This document shows, in pieces, positions 18,169 to 28,651 of a stretch of 64,000 nucleotides of DNA; position 1 is the stretch's first letter; the number at the start of each line of letters is the position of its first letter. The position numbers and the translations under genes were made by a program. The stretch lies in assembly GCF_014201655.1 (NCBI RefSeq), contig NZ_JACHEX010000001.1, forward strand, positions 186,001 through 250,000, given 5' to 3'. The notes beneath the pieces are model-generated. The model was not told the DNA's origin. It made no database searches and worked only from the letters and a program-made list of their open reading frames with translations. Source of the DNA: Thermosipho japonicus (GTDB taxonomy: Bacteria > Thermotogota > Thermotogae > Thermotogales > Fervidobacteriaceae).

Positions 18169-20404
18169 CCTGTTTCACCCACCTTTTTTGTCTTCGCTTT
18201 TGCTCTTGTTGTTGATCTTCATTAGATTGCTGATTTTCATCCTCATACCATTCTTGCTCTTCTTTAACTTCTAAATTAAATTCTTTTACCTCCAAACCTA
18301 CATTTAATAACCTTTCTCTTAAATTAATCAATCCCTTTTCTATAACTTCCTTTGAATCACTATTATCAAATACAAACTTTACAACTACTTCATCTTTTAT
18401 TTTTTCCAAATTTATCTCCATCTTTCCAAAAGCAGGGTGTTCTAAATTTATAACCGCTTTTTCTTTAATTATTTCCCCTTTAAAGTTGATCATTTCAACA
18501 ACTTTTTTATAAATATTCTCTATATTTCTATTTTGAGTTTCAATTTCCACCTTCTGATTTAAATCTAACTTCTCAGTTTGTATATCACCAGGCCTTACAA
18601 TATTTTCATCAATATGTGAAAGAGATTGGTAACTTTTTTTGGCATAAAATTCTTTTATATTATTAGACACTTTTGGCTTAATATCATTAAATTCACTTTT
18701 CAATTTTGAAATTTTATTTTCTCTTTCAACAACAAACCTTACACTTATCTCACTTTTATTATTCTTCAAAACACTTTCCATTTTCCTAATTAATCCATTT
18801 AAAGTTTCCACATTTTTCTTTATAGACTTTAAATCAATTTTTAAATGCTCACTGTTTTCTTTTTTCAACATCAGATTATCCAATTTTCTAATACTTTCAA
18901 AATTTTCTTGAGTGTCAAACATATTGACTATCATCGGTTGTAAAACAATAGCTTTTATGGTTCTATCATTTGAAAAAACACTATCAACATTAACCTTATT
19001 ATCCAATATCAAAAACTTTTTGCTTGAAATTTTTAACTTTATATTATCTTTTTCATTTAAACCTTTAAAATTATCTTTTAACTCATTGCTACCTTTTACA
19101 AAATCTTTTAAATTAGTTTTTAAAACTAAAGGAATTTTCTCTAATTTATTATTCCATGTAATTTTTCTTGAAGGTAAATTATTTCTCAAAACTTTTTTAT
19201 ATTCATATTTACTTCTTTTACTCTCTAAATTTAACAACTTACTGGGTTCTATTAGAATTATTAGTTTTTCACCTTTTTTTAGATTTATTTCTTTTTCATT
19301 AATAACAACAGCTTTTTTACTGTTATCTGGTATATTTAAAACTCTATGCACAAAATTCTTGCTAATTATTTTTTCTTCCTTCAAGACATCTTTAATTATT
19401 TTTTTACTTGCTAGATTATGAATTTTTTTATCACTTTTTTTCAAATAAAAATTTTGAGTATCATTTTCAGCTTTCTTTTCTTTTAAAGAAGTTCCATTTT
19501 CTACACCTAACTCACTCTTCATTTTTCGCTCTAAATCTTCAATAAATTGAATTTTTGACTTAAACTTATCTTCCAATTGAATTTTGTTTAAATCTTTATC
19601 TTCAACAACTACCTTGTCTTTGGTATCTTTTTGAATTAAATTTTTGACTTTTTTAGTCATTTCAACTTCCAAAATTTCTTTTTTTAATCTATCGTCCTTT
19701 ATTAATTTTCTTTCATTGACTATTAGCTTTTTTACCACATCTTTTTTTGGAACAATTTTAGTTTTAACTTTATTATCTTTAGAATTAGAAATTATTTTTA
19801 TTTCTTTTTTATTACTACTTTTCTTTATATCGATATTTTCAATACTTGAATCTAAATTTGTTTCAACTGATAAATTATTTTTACTTTCATCAACAATAAC
19901 CTTTTTGCTAATACTTTTAATTTCTTTTAAAATAAAATCTTGATCTTTTTTACTTATTTTGGTTTTGAATTCTTTATCACTTAGTTTAGAATTTTCTTCT
20001 AATTTTTTCAATGATAGAATTTTACTATTTTCAACAACTATTCTTTTCTCTGCATCCAGTACGTTTGTATTTTTTTCTATAACTTTGTTAGTATCATTCT
20101 TAATAATTGCATTTTTTCCACCTAACTTATTTAATTGCCCAACTCCATTTTGCTTATTCTTTGTCAATGACAAACTTTCTATAGCTTTCTTTAACTCCAT
20201 AGCAGGAGTTATTAATTCTTTTTTAATGTTACTAGATATTTCAAATACTCTTTTAGAAAGAAAATTAGCCATTACTTTCCTTTTTGTTTCAAGTAGCGCT
20301 TGCTCAAAGCCTTTAAAGTTTTGATTATCTGTTATTTTTTGACCACTTGCTAACTTTAAATTAGAATCTTTCTTTATATTAACAATTTGCATCAAAAAGT
20401 TCAT
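18143..20404 (-). CDS. fliK: Flagellar hook-length control protein FliK
   Basis: Molecular ruler that sets hook length and switches export. At 753 residues it is long, and the first 600 residues are Lys/Glu/Asn-rich and low in complexity, as in many FliK rulers. The C-terminal Flg_hook domain is recognisable in INLEHPAFGKMEINLEKI and LINLRERLLNVGLEVKEF (about 650-725), followed by a Gln-rich tail. Identification rests on this domain and on its place before flgD and flgE. The unusual length may reflect the long hook subunit. Confidence 0.87.
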   Translation of the reverse strand: MNFLMQIVNIKKDSNLKLASGQKITDNQNFKGFEQALLETKRKVMANFLSKRVFEISSNIKKELITPAMELKKAIESLSLTKNKQNGVGQLNKLGGKNAIIKNDTNKVIEKNTNVLDAEKRIVVENSKILSLKKLEENSKLSDKEFKTKISKKDQDFILKEIKSISKKVIVDESKNNLSVETNLDSSIENIDIKKSSNKKEIKIISNSKDNKVKTKIVPKKDVVKKLIVNERKLIKDDRLKKEILEVEMTKKVKNLIQKDTKDKVVVEDKDLNKIQLEDKFKSKIQFIEDLERKMKSELGVENGTSLKEKKAENDTQNFYLKKSDKKIHNLASKKIIKDVLKEEKIISKNFVHRVLNIPDNSKKAVVINEKEINLKKGEKLIILIEPSKLLNLESKRSKYEYKKVLRNNLPSRKITWNNKLEKIPLVLKTNLKDFVKGSNELKDNFKGLNEKDNIKLKISSKKFLILDNKVNVDSVFSNDRTIKAIVLQPMIVNMFDTQENFESIRKLDNLMLKKENSEHLKIDLKSIKKNVETLNGLIRKMESVLKNNKSEISVRFVVERENKISKLKSEFNDIKPKVSNNIKEFYAKKSYQSLSHIDENIVRPGDIQTEKLDLNQKVEIETQNRNIENIYKKVVEMINFKGEIIKEKAVINLEHPAFGKMEINLEKIKDEVVVKFVFDNSDSKEVIEKGLINLRERLLNVGLEVKEFNLEVKEEQEWYEDENQQSNEDQQQEQKRRQKRWVKQDDELGFDG

Positions 20405-21348
20405 TCGATCCCACCACCAAGTTTTATTATCTCAATAAATAATTTTTCATTATTTTCTTTCAACCATTTAAGTATATTCCTTGATTTGCCAGGTTCTAAA
20501 TTAGATAATAAATAGGCTACTATCTTTGGAGATTCTTGATATTGACTTATAAAAGCTTTTATTTCTTCTTCTGTTAAACTTAAAATATAACTTTTTATAG
20601 CTTTATTGAAACCTTCAAGTGATATTAATTGGCTTTCTCTTTCATACAATTTTGCGTAAAAATCTTCTAATTCCTTTATTTTACTATTAACTTCATTTAA
20701 AATTTCTTCAACATTGTATATTGTATTAACCACCGACGCAGCTTTTGTCGGATTTACCGAAGCTAAAGATTGTACCATTTCACTTCTTAAATCAGGTGAA
20801 AGTTTTTGAAATACAACAGCTAAAGTTTTCACATCAACTTTCTCGCTATTCATTAAAGGCAAAAGTTCTTTTGAATCACCATTTTTAAATATTTCAACTA
20901 AACTATCTAAATTTTCAACTTTCTTAATCACTTCAACTTTCGAAATTTCTTCTTTAATTTTTCTTTCTTTCCATTCATCTTCTATTGACTTTAATGTTTT
21001 ATATAATAATTCATTTTCTTGCTTTAATTTTTCTGCCTCTTTTAATTTTTCTTCGGATTGCTTTATCAATTCCTCAATATTTTTCTTGTAGCTTTCCAAA
21101 ACTTCTTCAAAATATTTTTTTGGCTCATTTATACTTAAAGGTTCATATTTAACGTATTTATTTACCAATGGTATTTTTGACAATAAATAAGCTGAATAAC
21201 TTTTAAAATTAGAAAAAATTCCCTCATCAATTCCATAAACTTGATTTAGCTGAAACCTAAAATAGGAAATAAATATTAAATTAGAAAAAAACAAAACAGC
21301 TATAGTAAACGCAATTAAAAATTTTAAAAATTTTCCTTTTTTTTCCAT
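20401..21348 (-). CDS. MotE-like flagellar protein with MgtE N-terminal-type domain
   Basis: First gene of the flagellar operon. It has one membrane helix near the N-terminus (about 8-28, FLIAFTIAVLFFSNLIF), a charged coiled coil (about 75-135) and an MgtE intracellular-N-like domain (LAVVFQKLSPDLRSEMVQSL, ANPTKAAS-type repeat). This order matches MotE, a chaperone for the stator protein MotC in rhizobia, and related YlxF-like proteins. The ATG at 21348 has GGAGGG close upstream; the longer in-frame N-terminus from 21402 would precede that ribosome binding site. Confidence 0.72.
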   Translation of the reverse strand: MEKKGKFLKFLIAFTIAVLFFSNLIFISYFRFQLNQVYGIDEGIFSNFKSYSAYLLSKIPLVNKYVKYEPLSINEPKKYFEEVLESYKKNIEELIKQSEEKLKEAEKLKQENELLYKTLKSIEDEWKERKIKEEISKVEVIKKVENLDSLVEIFKNGDSKELLPLMNSEKVDVKTLAVVFQKLSPDLRSEMVQSLASVNPTKAASVVNTIYNVEEILNEVNSKIKELEDFYAKLYERESQLISLEGFNKAIKSYILSLTEEEIKAFISQYQESPKIVAYLLSNLEPGKSRNILKWLKENNEKLFIEIIKLGGGIE

Positions 21349-21412
21349 ATCAACCCTCCAAGTTATACTTTGTCCATAGTATTTTTCTATAGAATCAAAC
21401 ACTTTTCCTTAA

Positions 21413-21444
21413 AAAAATGAGGCGCATAGTTGCGCCTCATTTTT
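21413..21444 (-). terminator. Terminator between the EF-G-like gene and the flagellar operon
   Basis: A perfect 14-bp stem, AAAAATGAGGCGCA with TGCGCCTCATTTTT, closes a TAGT loop and is flanked by A and T runs. It ends the upstream minus-strand operon and isolates the flagellar operon, whose own promoter must lie within 21349-21412. Confidence 0.92.
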
Positions 21445-21461
21445 ACTTACATATAAAAATT

Positions 21462-23519
21462 TTATTCTTGTTCTAATTCACGTTTTCTTTCTTGAATAAT
21501 TTTTTCTTGCACATTTGGTGGAACTATATCGTATTTTGAAAACTTCATTGTAAAGTATCCTCTACCGCTTGTGATTGAAGACAATCTTCCAGAAAAGTCT
21601 AACATTTCAGCAAGTGGAACTTCTGCGGTGATCTTTGTAATGCCTTTCCCTGCTGGCTCCATTCCATGAGGTCTTCCCCTTCTTGAGCTAATTTCTCCCA
21701 TTACATCACCAGCATTCTCATCTGGAACAAATACGGATACTTCCATAACTGGCTCCAATAATACAGGTTTTGCCTGCTCAAACGCTTTTCTAAATGCTTG
21801 AATTGCAGCTATTTGGAAAGAAATATCTGAAGAATCAACTTCATGATATGAACCATCAAACAATGTAACTCTAATATCAACAACTGGATATGCTGCAAGA
21901 GATCCTTTCTTCATCGCTTCTCTTATACCTTTTTCCACTGAAGGTATAAAGTTCTTTGGAATTACTCCTCCTACTATCTTATCAACAAATTCAAATCCTT
22001 TTCCTCTTTCAAGTGGCTCAATTTCTATCTTAACATGTCCATATTGTCCATGTCCACCTGTTTGTTTTTTGTGTTTATGCTCTCCAATAGCCTTTCCCAT
22101 TATTGTTTCTCTATAAGCAATTTTTGGCTTACCAACTTCAACATCAACACCAAAAATATTTTTAAGCTTTTCAACCATTACATCCAAATGAATATTTCCA
22201 ATTCCAGAAATAACTGTTTCAGAAGTTTCAGGATCAAATTCCCAACTAAATGTTGGATCAGAATCAGCAAGTCTTGCAAGACCGTTACTGATCTTATCAA
22301 TATCAGATTTGGATTTTGGATTTATACTCTTTGAAATCATTGGTTCTGGGAATTCTGGTGGTACTATCTTAAGTTTTCTATCTTTATGGGTCATTGTATC
22401 TCCAACTGAACTTTCTTTCAATTTAGGAATAACTATAATATCTCCACATGAAGCCTCTGAAACTTCGTTGGTATTCTTAAGAACAGGGAAATATAAATGT
22501 CCAATTTTTTCACTTGTTCCCTTATTCACATTTATAAGTGTATCCCCAGAAGTTAATTTTCCACTGATTATTTTTAAAAAGCTCAATTTTCCAACAAATT
22601 GATCAACAATTGCTTTAAAAGTATAAGCAACAATTGGTTCATCCTCAACTGGAGCTACTTCAACTTCATCGCCAGTTTCTAAAACAGCTTTGTAGGAATT
22701 ACCCTCAGATGGATTTACTCCTAAAATAGTCATTACTTTAAGAAATTGATCTACAGCAATATTTTTTTCAGCTGAACCACAAAATACAGGTACTATCTCC
22801 CCAGTTTTATATCCCTTTTTTAAAGTTTTTAATAATTCTTCAGCTGATATTTCTTCATCATTAAAATACCTTTCCATCAATTCTTCATCAAGAGAAACTA
22901 TATCTTCAATCATTGAAGATTTCAATTCTTCAATTTTGTCTTTTAATTCTGCTGGAACCTCAACTTCTTTTGCTTTACCATTTTCATAGACAAAAGCTTT
23001 TGAAGAAAAAATATCAACAATTCCTTTAAAATTATCTTCGGCCCCAATAGGATAAAAAATTGGAACAAAATTTTTCTCAAATCTTTCTTTTAAACTTTCA
23101 AGTGATTCTTCAAAATTTGCTCTTTCTTTATCCATTTGATTTATAAAAACAGCAATTGGTTTTTTCATTTCTTCTGCAAGCGCCCAAGTCCTCTCAGTTT
23201 GAATTTCAACACCAGCTGTAGCATTAACAACTGATACAATATTTTCCGTAACAAAGATCGCATTAATTACTTCTCCAACAAAATCACTAAAACCTGGAGT
23301 ATCTATAACCGTATATTGAGTACCCTCATAATTAAAAGAGGCAATATGTGAGGATATACTTGAACCTTTTTCACCCTCGATTGGATCATAATCAATATCT
23401 TTATTTCCTATTTTATCAAGTACTCCTGCATTAAAAAGCATACTAGACAATAACACACTTTTTCCTGATCCATTATGACCTATCAAAGAAATAGTTCTTT
23501 TTTTATCAACAGCACCCAT
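21462..23519 (-). CDS. Elongation factor G-like GTPase (EF-G paralogue)
   Basis: A 685-residue translational GTPase. G1 is GHNGSGKS (about 14-21), G3 is DTPGFSDF and G4 is NQMDKE, with the EF-G domains II to V following (KHKKQTGGHGQYGHV, SSRRGRPHGME). It belongs to the divergent EF-G-like group found beside true EF-G, in which G4 reads NQMD or NKLD; it is not the ribosomal-operon fusA. Its role is not established and could be in ribosome recycling or a special translocation state. It has its own extended -10 promoter and terminator. Confidence 0.87.
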   Translation of the reverse strand: MGAVDKKRTISLIGHNGSGKSVLLSSMLFNAGVLDKIGNKDIDYDPIEGEKGSSISSHIASFNYEGTQYTVIDTPGFSDFVGEVINAIFVTENIVSVVNATAGVEIQTERTWALAEEMKKPIAVFINQMDKERANFEESLESLKERFEKNFVPIFYPIGAEDNFKGIVDIFSSKAFVYENGKAKEVEVPAELKDKIEELKSSMIEDIVSLDEELMERYFNDEEISAEELLKTLKKGYKTGEIVPVFCGSAEKNIAVDQFLKVMTILGVNPSEGNSYKAVLETGDEVEVAPVEDEPIVAYTFKAIVDQFVGKLSFLKIISGKLTSGDTLINVNKGTSEKIGHLYFPVLKNTNEVSEASCGDIIVIPKLKESSVGDTMTHKDRKLKIVPPEFPEPMISKSINPKSKSDIDKISNGLARLADSDPTFSWEFDPETSETVISGIGNIHLDVMVEKLKNIFGVDVEVGKPKIAYRETIMGKAIGEHKHKKQTGGHGQYGHVKIEIEPLERGKGFEFVDKIVGGVIPKNFIPSVEKGIREAMKKGSLAAYPVVDIRVTLFDGSYHEVDSSDISFQIAAIQAFRKAFEQAKPVLLEPVMEVSVFVPDENAGDVMGEISSRRGRPHGMEPAGKGITKITAEVPLAEMLDFSGRLSSITSGRGYFTMKFSKYDIVPPNVQEKIIQERKRELEQE

Positions 23520-23554
23520 TCGCCCACCTCCAGTTTATATTTATTGCAAAAATT

Positions 23555-23563
23555 ATTATATCA
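23555..23563 (-). promoter_or_regulatory. Extended -10 promoter of the EF-G-like gene
   Basis: The minus strand reads TGATATAAT, an extended -10 with a perfect TATAAT, 35 bases before the ATG. No -35 box is visible at the right distance. Confidence 0.55.
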
Positions 23564-23568
23564 CAGCT

Positions 23569-23859
23569 TCAACCTCTTTTCTTTACAATCAAATCTAGCC
23601 CCACTTCTATCAATCCAGAACTAATTAAAATTACTATAAACTCCAAAACATCAAAATGAATTTTTCCAAATGCACTAGCAACAATAATACTTCCAACAAT
23701 TATGGCAGCGATACCTTTTGGAAAACTTCTTATTAATTTGTAAATTCCAAATCCAATTATCAGAAAACCAATTAGAAAAATAAAAGAATATGAAAAGGAA
23801 AAAAATACCGAAAATAATATTAAAATCCCCAACCCCAATAAAATGAAACCCATTAACAT
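23569..23859 (-). CDS. Small multi-pass membrane protein, unknown
   Basis: About 96 residues, almost wholly hydrophobic, with probably four membrane segments (two near the N-terminus, then about 49-65 and 72-90). No family recognised with confidence. The ATG at 23859 has GAGGTG 5 bases upstream; a GTG at 23865 overlaps that site. It follows another unknown gene in the capD operon. Confidence 0.6.
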   Translation of the reverse strand: MLMGFILLGLGILILFSVFFSFSYSFIFLIGFLIIGFGIYKLIRSFPKGIAAIIVGSIIVASAFGKIHFDVLEFIVILISSGLIEVGLDLIVKKRG

Positions 23860-23868
23860 AAACACACC

Positions 23869-24378
23869 TCACATGAAAAAGTCTGTAAGCTCAGCTTCAA
23901 TTTCTAATTCATAATCATCTTTTCTAAATTCTTCTTCGAAAATATCCTCAATTAAGTACTTTAAAACCAAGTATGAAATTTCATTATTAGTCATTTCTTT
24001 AGTTTGGTTTTCGTCCAAAATTACATAAACAACGTTATTGTCATAAATAAGGCCTTTTATAACGTTGTCAGAAACCTCAGACACAATCACATCAGAAACA
24101 AGACTATTATTCAATGAAAGCTTTTCTGAAAATACCCTTACTTCAGAAAATTCAAAATCATCAATATTTGAAAAAAATAAACCCTTAAATAAGACCAATT
24201 CACCATCTTTTGAAGTTTCATATAATTCTAACTTTATTCTACCAAAATTTTGATTAGATTTAATCTCACATTTTAGACCATTTTCATGATATTCAGAAAG
24301 ATTTTTCACGATTTTTGTTAAATAATCCTTCTTATTCTTTCTTACATATTTTACCGTAAAACTATCAATAAATCTCAT
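23869..24378 (-). CDS. Conserved-looking hypothetical protein
   Basis: A 169-residue acidic, soluble-looking protein with no signal peptide or membrane helix. No family recognised. It begins MRFIDSFTVKYVRKNKKDYL and is rich in beta-type segments such as GRIKLELYETSKDGE. The start overlaps the capD stop by 4 bases (ATGA) and has GAGGAGG upstream, so it is a genuine translated gene coupled to capD. Confidence 0.6.
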   Translation of the reverse strand: MRFIDSFTVKYVRKNKKDYLTKIVKNLSEYHENGLKCEIKSNQNFGRIKLELYETSKDGELVLFKGLFFSNIDDFEFSEVRVFSEKLSLNNSLVSDVIVSEVSDNVIKGLIYDNNVVYVILDENQTKEMTNNEISYLVLKYLIEDIFEEEFRKDDYELEIEAELTDFFM

Positions 24379-26159
24379 TCTATTCCTCCTCTAAATTTAA
24401 ATTCTGGAACCAATTTTCTTGCATATTTGCACGCTTTTTCAAAATTAAAACTCTTCAAATTTTCTAAAATTTCAAGAGAAATTTTCTTTATTTCTTCTTC
24501 ATTAAAAGGTTTATCATATCTCACACTAAAAATTTTTGGATGTTTGGTTCTATTTGCCGTTTCATATGGATAAAATAATTCTTCGTACAATTTTTCACCT
24601 TTGCGAATTCCCGTATAAACAATTTCTATATTGTCCCTCCCTAAGATCTTTCCAAGTTTTCTAGCAATCTCCTCAATTGGAATTTGCTCTCCCATATCTA
24701 AAACAAAAAGATTACCATTTAAAATTGTTGATTCCAAAACTAGTGAAACTGCTTCTGGAATACTCATAAAATAACGCCTCATATCAGGATGTGTTATAGT
24801 TACTGGCTTTCCCTGCTCGATTTGTTTTTTAAATTTCCAAAGTACACTGCCACGGCTTCCTATAACATTACCAAATCTTACAATTGAAAACCTTGTAGAA
24901 CATTTCTTAGATAATATATAAAGTTCAGCTATTCTTTTACTCAATCCCATAAATGACGTTGGATTAACTGCTTTGTCAGTTGAAATAAAAACAAATTTTT
25001 CTACATTAAACTTACACGATATATCTGCCAAATTTATTGTACCAAAGACATTTACTCTTATTGCTTCATAAGGATTTTCTTCCATCAAAGGTACATGCTT
25101 ATGAGCTGCTGCATGAAAAACTATATCTGGTTTGAACTTTTCGAAAATTTTTTCCATCCATTCTCTGTTTTCTACGTCACCAATTGCTCTAAAAATTCCA
25201 ACATCTGCGTATTTCTCATTCAATTCTTCAGAGATTTCATATATACTATTTTCTCCTCTACCTAGTAATATCAACCTCTTAGGTTTTTGAATGACAATTT
25301 GTCTACAAAGCTCACTCCCTATACTTCCGCCTGCCCCTGTAACTAAAACAACTTTATCTTTTAAATATTTACCAATTTCTTGCAAATTTACATCAATAGG
25401 TTTTCTTCCAATAATATCTTCAAGTGAAATATTCCTTATATCATCTATCTTTACTTTTTCACTAAGGATTTCCTCAAAAGAAGGAATAATTTTTACTTTT
25501 ACTTTACTCAAATCAACTAAATCTATTATTTGATTTACCTTATTACTAGTGATTCCAGGAATTGCTATTATTAATTCATCAAAGTCTATAACCTTTGAAA
25601 GTTCATCAATTTTAGAAATTGGACCATAGACTTTCTTACCCATAATAGTTCTTCCAATTTTAGATTTGTCATCATCTACAAAAGCTACTACTTCACCTAC
25701 TTTGTTTTTTTCAATATCTTCTGCCAAAGAAACCGCCATATTTTCAGTTCCTGCTATCAAAAATTTTCTTGTGTGATTTTTGGAAGTTTGCACAAAAAAT
25801 TGGTACAGAAGTCTTCCTGTTAATATAAACATAAATGAGCCAAGAAAAGTAATTATGCCAACAGACCTAGGCAAAACAATTGATCTATGAAAGTGAAAAA
25901 ACATAACTGTTAGTAGATAAGCAAAAAGTGTTCCTCTAAAAATAACCAAAAAATCTTTTTGATTAGCATATCTCCAAACTATCTTGTAATTTCCATTTAA
26001 AACATAAACAACTGCAGCTATAATAACGTAGAAATAGATAGACTCATTATACTTATCCATTTCAACAAAATCAAATCCAAACCTTATAAACAAAGCTGCT
26101 ATACCAGCAATAACGGTTGCAAAAACATCTAATACAAATAATAACAACTTTCTTTTCAA
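24375..26159 (-). CDS. capD: Membrane-bound nucleotide-sugar dehydratase/epimerase (CapD/WbpM family)
   Basis: Predicted to act on UDP-GlcNAc-type sugars, feeding surface polysaccharide synthesis. The first 120 residues carry about four membrane helices, followed by a CoA-binding-like domain and an SDR catalytic domain. The NAD motif is TGAGGSIGSELCRQI (about 274-288). The catalytic region reads STDKAVNPTSFMGLSKR, with Met in the position where short SDRs have Tyr, as usual for this family. It starts at TTG with GAGGTG upstream and follows murA. Confidence 0.9.
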   Translation of the reverse strand: MKRKLLLFVLDVFATVIAGIAALFIRFGFDFVEMDKYNESIYFYVIIAAVVYVLNGNYKIVWRYANQKDFLVIFRGTLFAYLLTVMFFHFHRSIVLPRSVGIITFLGSFMFILTGRLLYQFFVQTSKNHTRKFLIAGTENMAVSLAEDIEKNKVGEVVAFVDDDKSKIGRTIMGKKVYGPISKIDELSKVIDFDELIIAIPGITSNKVNQIIDLVDLSKVKVKIIPSFEEILSEKVKIDDIRNISLEDIIGRKPIDVNLQEIGKYLKDKVVLVTGAGGSIGSELCRQIVIQKPKRLILLGRGENSIYEISEELNEKYADVGIFRAIGDVENREWMEKIFEKFKPDIVFHAAAHKHVPLMEENPYEAIRVNVFGTINLADISCKFNVEKFVFISTDKAVNPTSFMGLSKRIAELYILSKKCSTRFSIVRFGNVIGSRGSVLWKFKKQIEQGKPVTITHPDMRRYFMSIPEAVSLVLESTILNGNLFVLDMGEQIPIEEIARKLGKILGRDNIEIVYTGIRKGEKLYEELFYPYETANRTKHPKIFSVRYDKPFNEEEIKKISLEILENLKSFNFEKACKYARKLVPEFKFRGGIE

Positions 26160-26170
26160 AGAAAATCACC

Positions 26171-27418
26171 TCAAACTATATGTTCAATTTCTCCATTTAA
26201 ATATCTAATTTTTTCAACAATATTTTCATAACCTCTTAAAACATGAAAATCATTATGAACCTCAGTGGTACCTTCGGCAACAAGACCAGCAATTATTAAA
26301 GCAGCAGTTGCCCTCAAATCTGTTCCTTCAACTTTGGTTCCACTTAATTTTTTTACTCCATTGACAATAGCTGTACCATCAACAACTCTTATGTCTGCTC
26401 CCATTCTAACAAGTTCATCAATATGGTGAAATCTATTTTTAAAAACATTTTCCACAACCATGCTAACACCATCAGCCAATGAAAGATAAACTAAGATTTG
26501 TGGTTGAAGATCGGTAGGAAAACCAGGATAAGGTTGAATATTTATATTTATCCCACTCTTTTTACCTTCTCCATCTACAAAAACTCTGTTTTTTTCAATG
26601 ATTACATTCGTACCTGTTTCTTTAAGAACTTCCCATAATATTTCCAAATGTTCTGGGATTATTTCCTCTATATAACCCTTTCCCCCAGTTGCAGCTATTG
26701 CAATAGCATACGTTCCTGCCTCAATTCTATCTGGCATCACTTTGTATCTTCCACCAATTAATGAATTAACCCCTTTAATTACTATTTTTCTACTTCCCGC
26801 TCCTTGAATTTTTGCGCCTAAAGAATTTAAAAAATTTTGAAGATCAACTATCTCTGGCTCCATAGCAGCATTTTCTATAACAGTAATTCCTTCCATTAAA
26901 GCTGCAGTTGTCATTAAATGCTCCGTTGCACCAACACTTGGAAATGGAAGATTAATAATTACTTCTTTTTCCTTTTTTCCCCTTTTTATGTATACTTCTC
27001 CATGGGCTATCTCAACTTCAAAACCCAATTTTTTAAATCCCATTATATGATAATCAACTGGTCTGACTCCTATAGCACAGCCTCCTGGAAGTGAAACTTT
27101 GCTTTCACCAAGAATAACAGCAAGCGGGCCTGCGACATTAAAAGAAGCTCTCATTTTTCTAACTAAATCATATGGAACAACATGATTTTCTACTGTTCCA
27201 TTTAAAGTAACTTTATTATTTTCAAATATTACTTCTTTTCCAATTTTTCTCAATATTTCTATCATTGTCTGAACATCTAAAAGATCTGGAACATTTTCAA
27301 TTTCTAATTTTTCTGAACTCAATATAGTAGCCGCTAAAATAGGTAATGCAGAATTTTTTGCACCAGAAATTCTTACATTTCCATTTAATATTGAATTTTT
27401 TACCTTAAAATATCCCAT
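26171..27418 (-). CDS. murA: UDP-N-acetylglucosamine 1-carboxyvinyltransferase
   Basis: First committed step of peptidoglycan synthesis: transfers enolpyruvate from PEP to UDP-GlcNAc. The N-terminal GAKNSALP contains the catalytic Lys-Asn pair. The active-site loop reads [15 protein letters not shown] and retains the Cys that fosfomycin alkylates. [15 protein letters not shown] near the C-terminus is the second EPSP-like repeat. Length 415 is normal. It sits among mreB, capD and other envelope genes. Confidence 0.95.
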   Translation of the reverse strand: MGYFKVKNSILNGNVRISGAKNSALPILAATILSSEKLEIENVPDLLDVQTMIEILRKIGKEVIFENNKVTLNGTVENHVVPYDLVRKMRASFNVAGPLAVILGESKVSLPGGCAIGVRPVDYHIMGFKKLGFEVEIAHGEVYIKRGKKEKEVIINLPFPSVGATEHLMTTAALMEGITVIENAAMEPEIVDLQNFLNSLGAKIQGAGSRKIVIKGVNSLIGGRYKVMPDRIEAGTYAIAIAATGGKGYIEEIIPEHLEILWEVLKETGTNVIIEKNRVFVDGEGKKSGININIQPYPGFPTDLQPQILVYLSLADGVSMVVENVFKNRFHHIDELVRMGADIRVVDGTAIVNGVKKLSGTKVEGTDLRATAALIIAGLVAEGTTEVHNDFHVLRGYENIVEKIRYLNGEIEHIV

Positions 27419-27429
27419 TTTATCATCCT

Positions 27430-28023
27430 TTATGCTTTTACTATATTTAATAATTCTTCTAAACTTGTTGAATCATGTGGATAAACTGCCATTTTAATTT
27501 CAAATTTTACATCTGGAATTTTCAATTCAATAAGGTGTTCTATCCTATTTTTTACGGTTTCAGCATTTTCTTTTGTAATCTCTGTTAAAAGTACCAAGAA
27601 AGAGTCATAAGAATATCTTCCTATGCTATCAAGTGGCACTCTTACTGCTTCTCTAAGAACTTTACCTAATGTAATTATAATCTGTTCTTTTTCAAAGTCC
27701 TCTTTACTATTAATATCTAAAAGTTTGATCATCACTATCGCATATTCAAAATTCTCTTCAAATGCTTTTTGATGATAATAGCTTATCAATTTTAAAATGT
27801 GTTCTTTTGAATATACACGAGTAAGTGGATCAACCATTCTTTTCGTTCCAAGATCCTTAATAAAATCGTCAAAAGCTTCAAATTGCTTTTTCACTATCTC
27901 TGAATATTCATTTAAAAGTCCTTCAAGTTCATTTTGTCTCGATTTTAAAAACAAAACTTCATCTTCAAGTTCTTTAATTTTTGCTATCAACTCTTCTCTT
28001 GTCATTTTTTCGTATTCACTCAT
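27430..28023 (-). CDS. Degenerate GGDEF-domain protein
   Basis: About 197 residues: an N-terminal coiled coil (about 1-60, starting [20 protein letters not shown]) and a GGDEF-fold domain (about 75-195, starting at [14 protein letters not shown]). The signature GGDEF is replaced by YSYDSF, so diguanylate cyclase activity is unlikely. The remaining fold may bind c-di-GMP or act as a scaffold; that is inference. The ATG at 28023 has GGGAGGAG upstream, and it overlaps the end of the mreC-like gene. Confidence 0.72.
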   Translation of the reverse strand: MSEYEKMTREELIAKIKELEDEVLFLKSRQNELEGLLNEYSEIVKKQFEAFDDFIKDLGTKRMVDPLTRVYSKEHILKLISYYHQKAFEENFEYAIVMIKLLDINSKEDFEKEQIIITLGKVLREAVRVPLDSIGRYSYDSFLVLLTEITKENAETVKNRIEHLIELKIPDVKFEIKMAVYPHDSTSLEELLNIVKA

Positions 28024-28651
28024 CCCTATCTCCTCCCAAATTATTCTTAATATAATCATTTACAATAAAATAAATCCTCTTTGTTTTTATATCTGGTAAA
28101 TTCAACTTTAATACTCCATCCTTTATTTCAGCAAGATAAATTCCCATCTTAATAAGTGCCAAACCGTAAGGTGTATTTTTTGATAAAAATATTTTTGCAT
28201 TATTTATTTGAACATTATCAAAAACTTCAAGCTTTCCTTCTTTCAAAAATCCTTCTACTTCAAAATTATCAGTAACAACTGTTACTTCAACACTATCATA
28301 CCACCATTTTTTTACAAAAATAAACTTTCCTGTTTTTTTTGCTATTCCTAATATTTTTTTATCATCTGTCAATATTACTCCAGGAGATTCTATTCTATAG
28401 AAATATATTCCCTTTTCTGTGTAAGATAAAGGTAAAAGCTCATTCTTCGTTTCATTAAATATAATTACTTTACATTCATTTTTACTTTCAAAAGTATTCA
28501 CAAGTCTCATCTTTAATGAAAAAAAAGGTTTAGAAAAAACACTAAAATATTCCCCCGTAATTTCAACTACTTTACCATCCAAAATAAAATTTATGGAGAA
28601 TAAAAACAACGTAATTAGCAACGACACCAAAATTACTTCTACCTTATTCAT
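28016..28651 (-). CDS. mreC: MreC-like cell-shape protein
   Basis: A 211-residue protein with one N-terminal membrane helix (about 5-25) and a periplasmic beta-rich domain. It directly follows mreB with a 4-base ATGA overlap, the standard place for mreC, and its topology fits. Sequence similarity to MreC is weak by eye and it is shorter than usual (MreC is about 270-370), so the name rests largely on position. Confidence 0.6.
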   Translation of the reverse strand: MNKVEVILVSLLITLFLFSINFILDGKVVEITGEYFSVFSKPFFSLKMRLVNTFESKNECKVIIFNETKNELLPLSYTEKGIYFYRIESPGVILTDDKKILGIAKKTGKFIFVKKWWYDSVEVTVVTDNFEVEGFLKEGKLEVFDNVQINNAKIFLSKNTPYGLALIKMGIYLAEIKDGVLKLNLPDIKTKRIYFIVNDYIKNNLGGDRDE

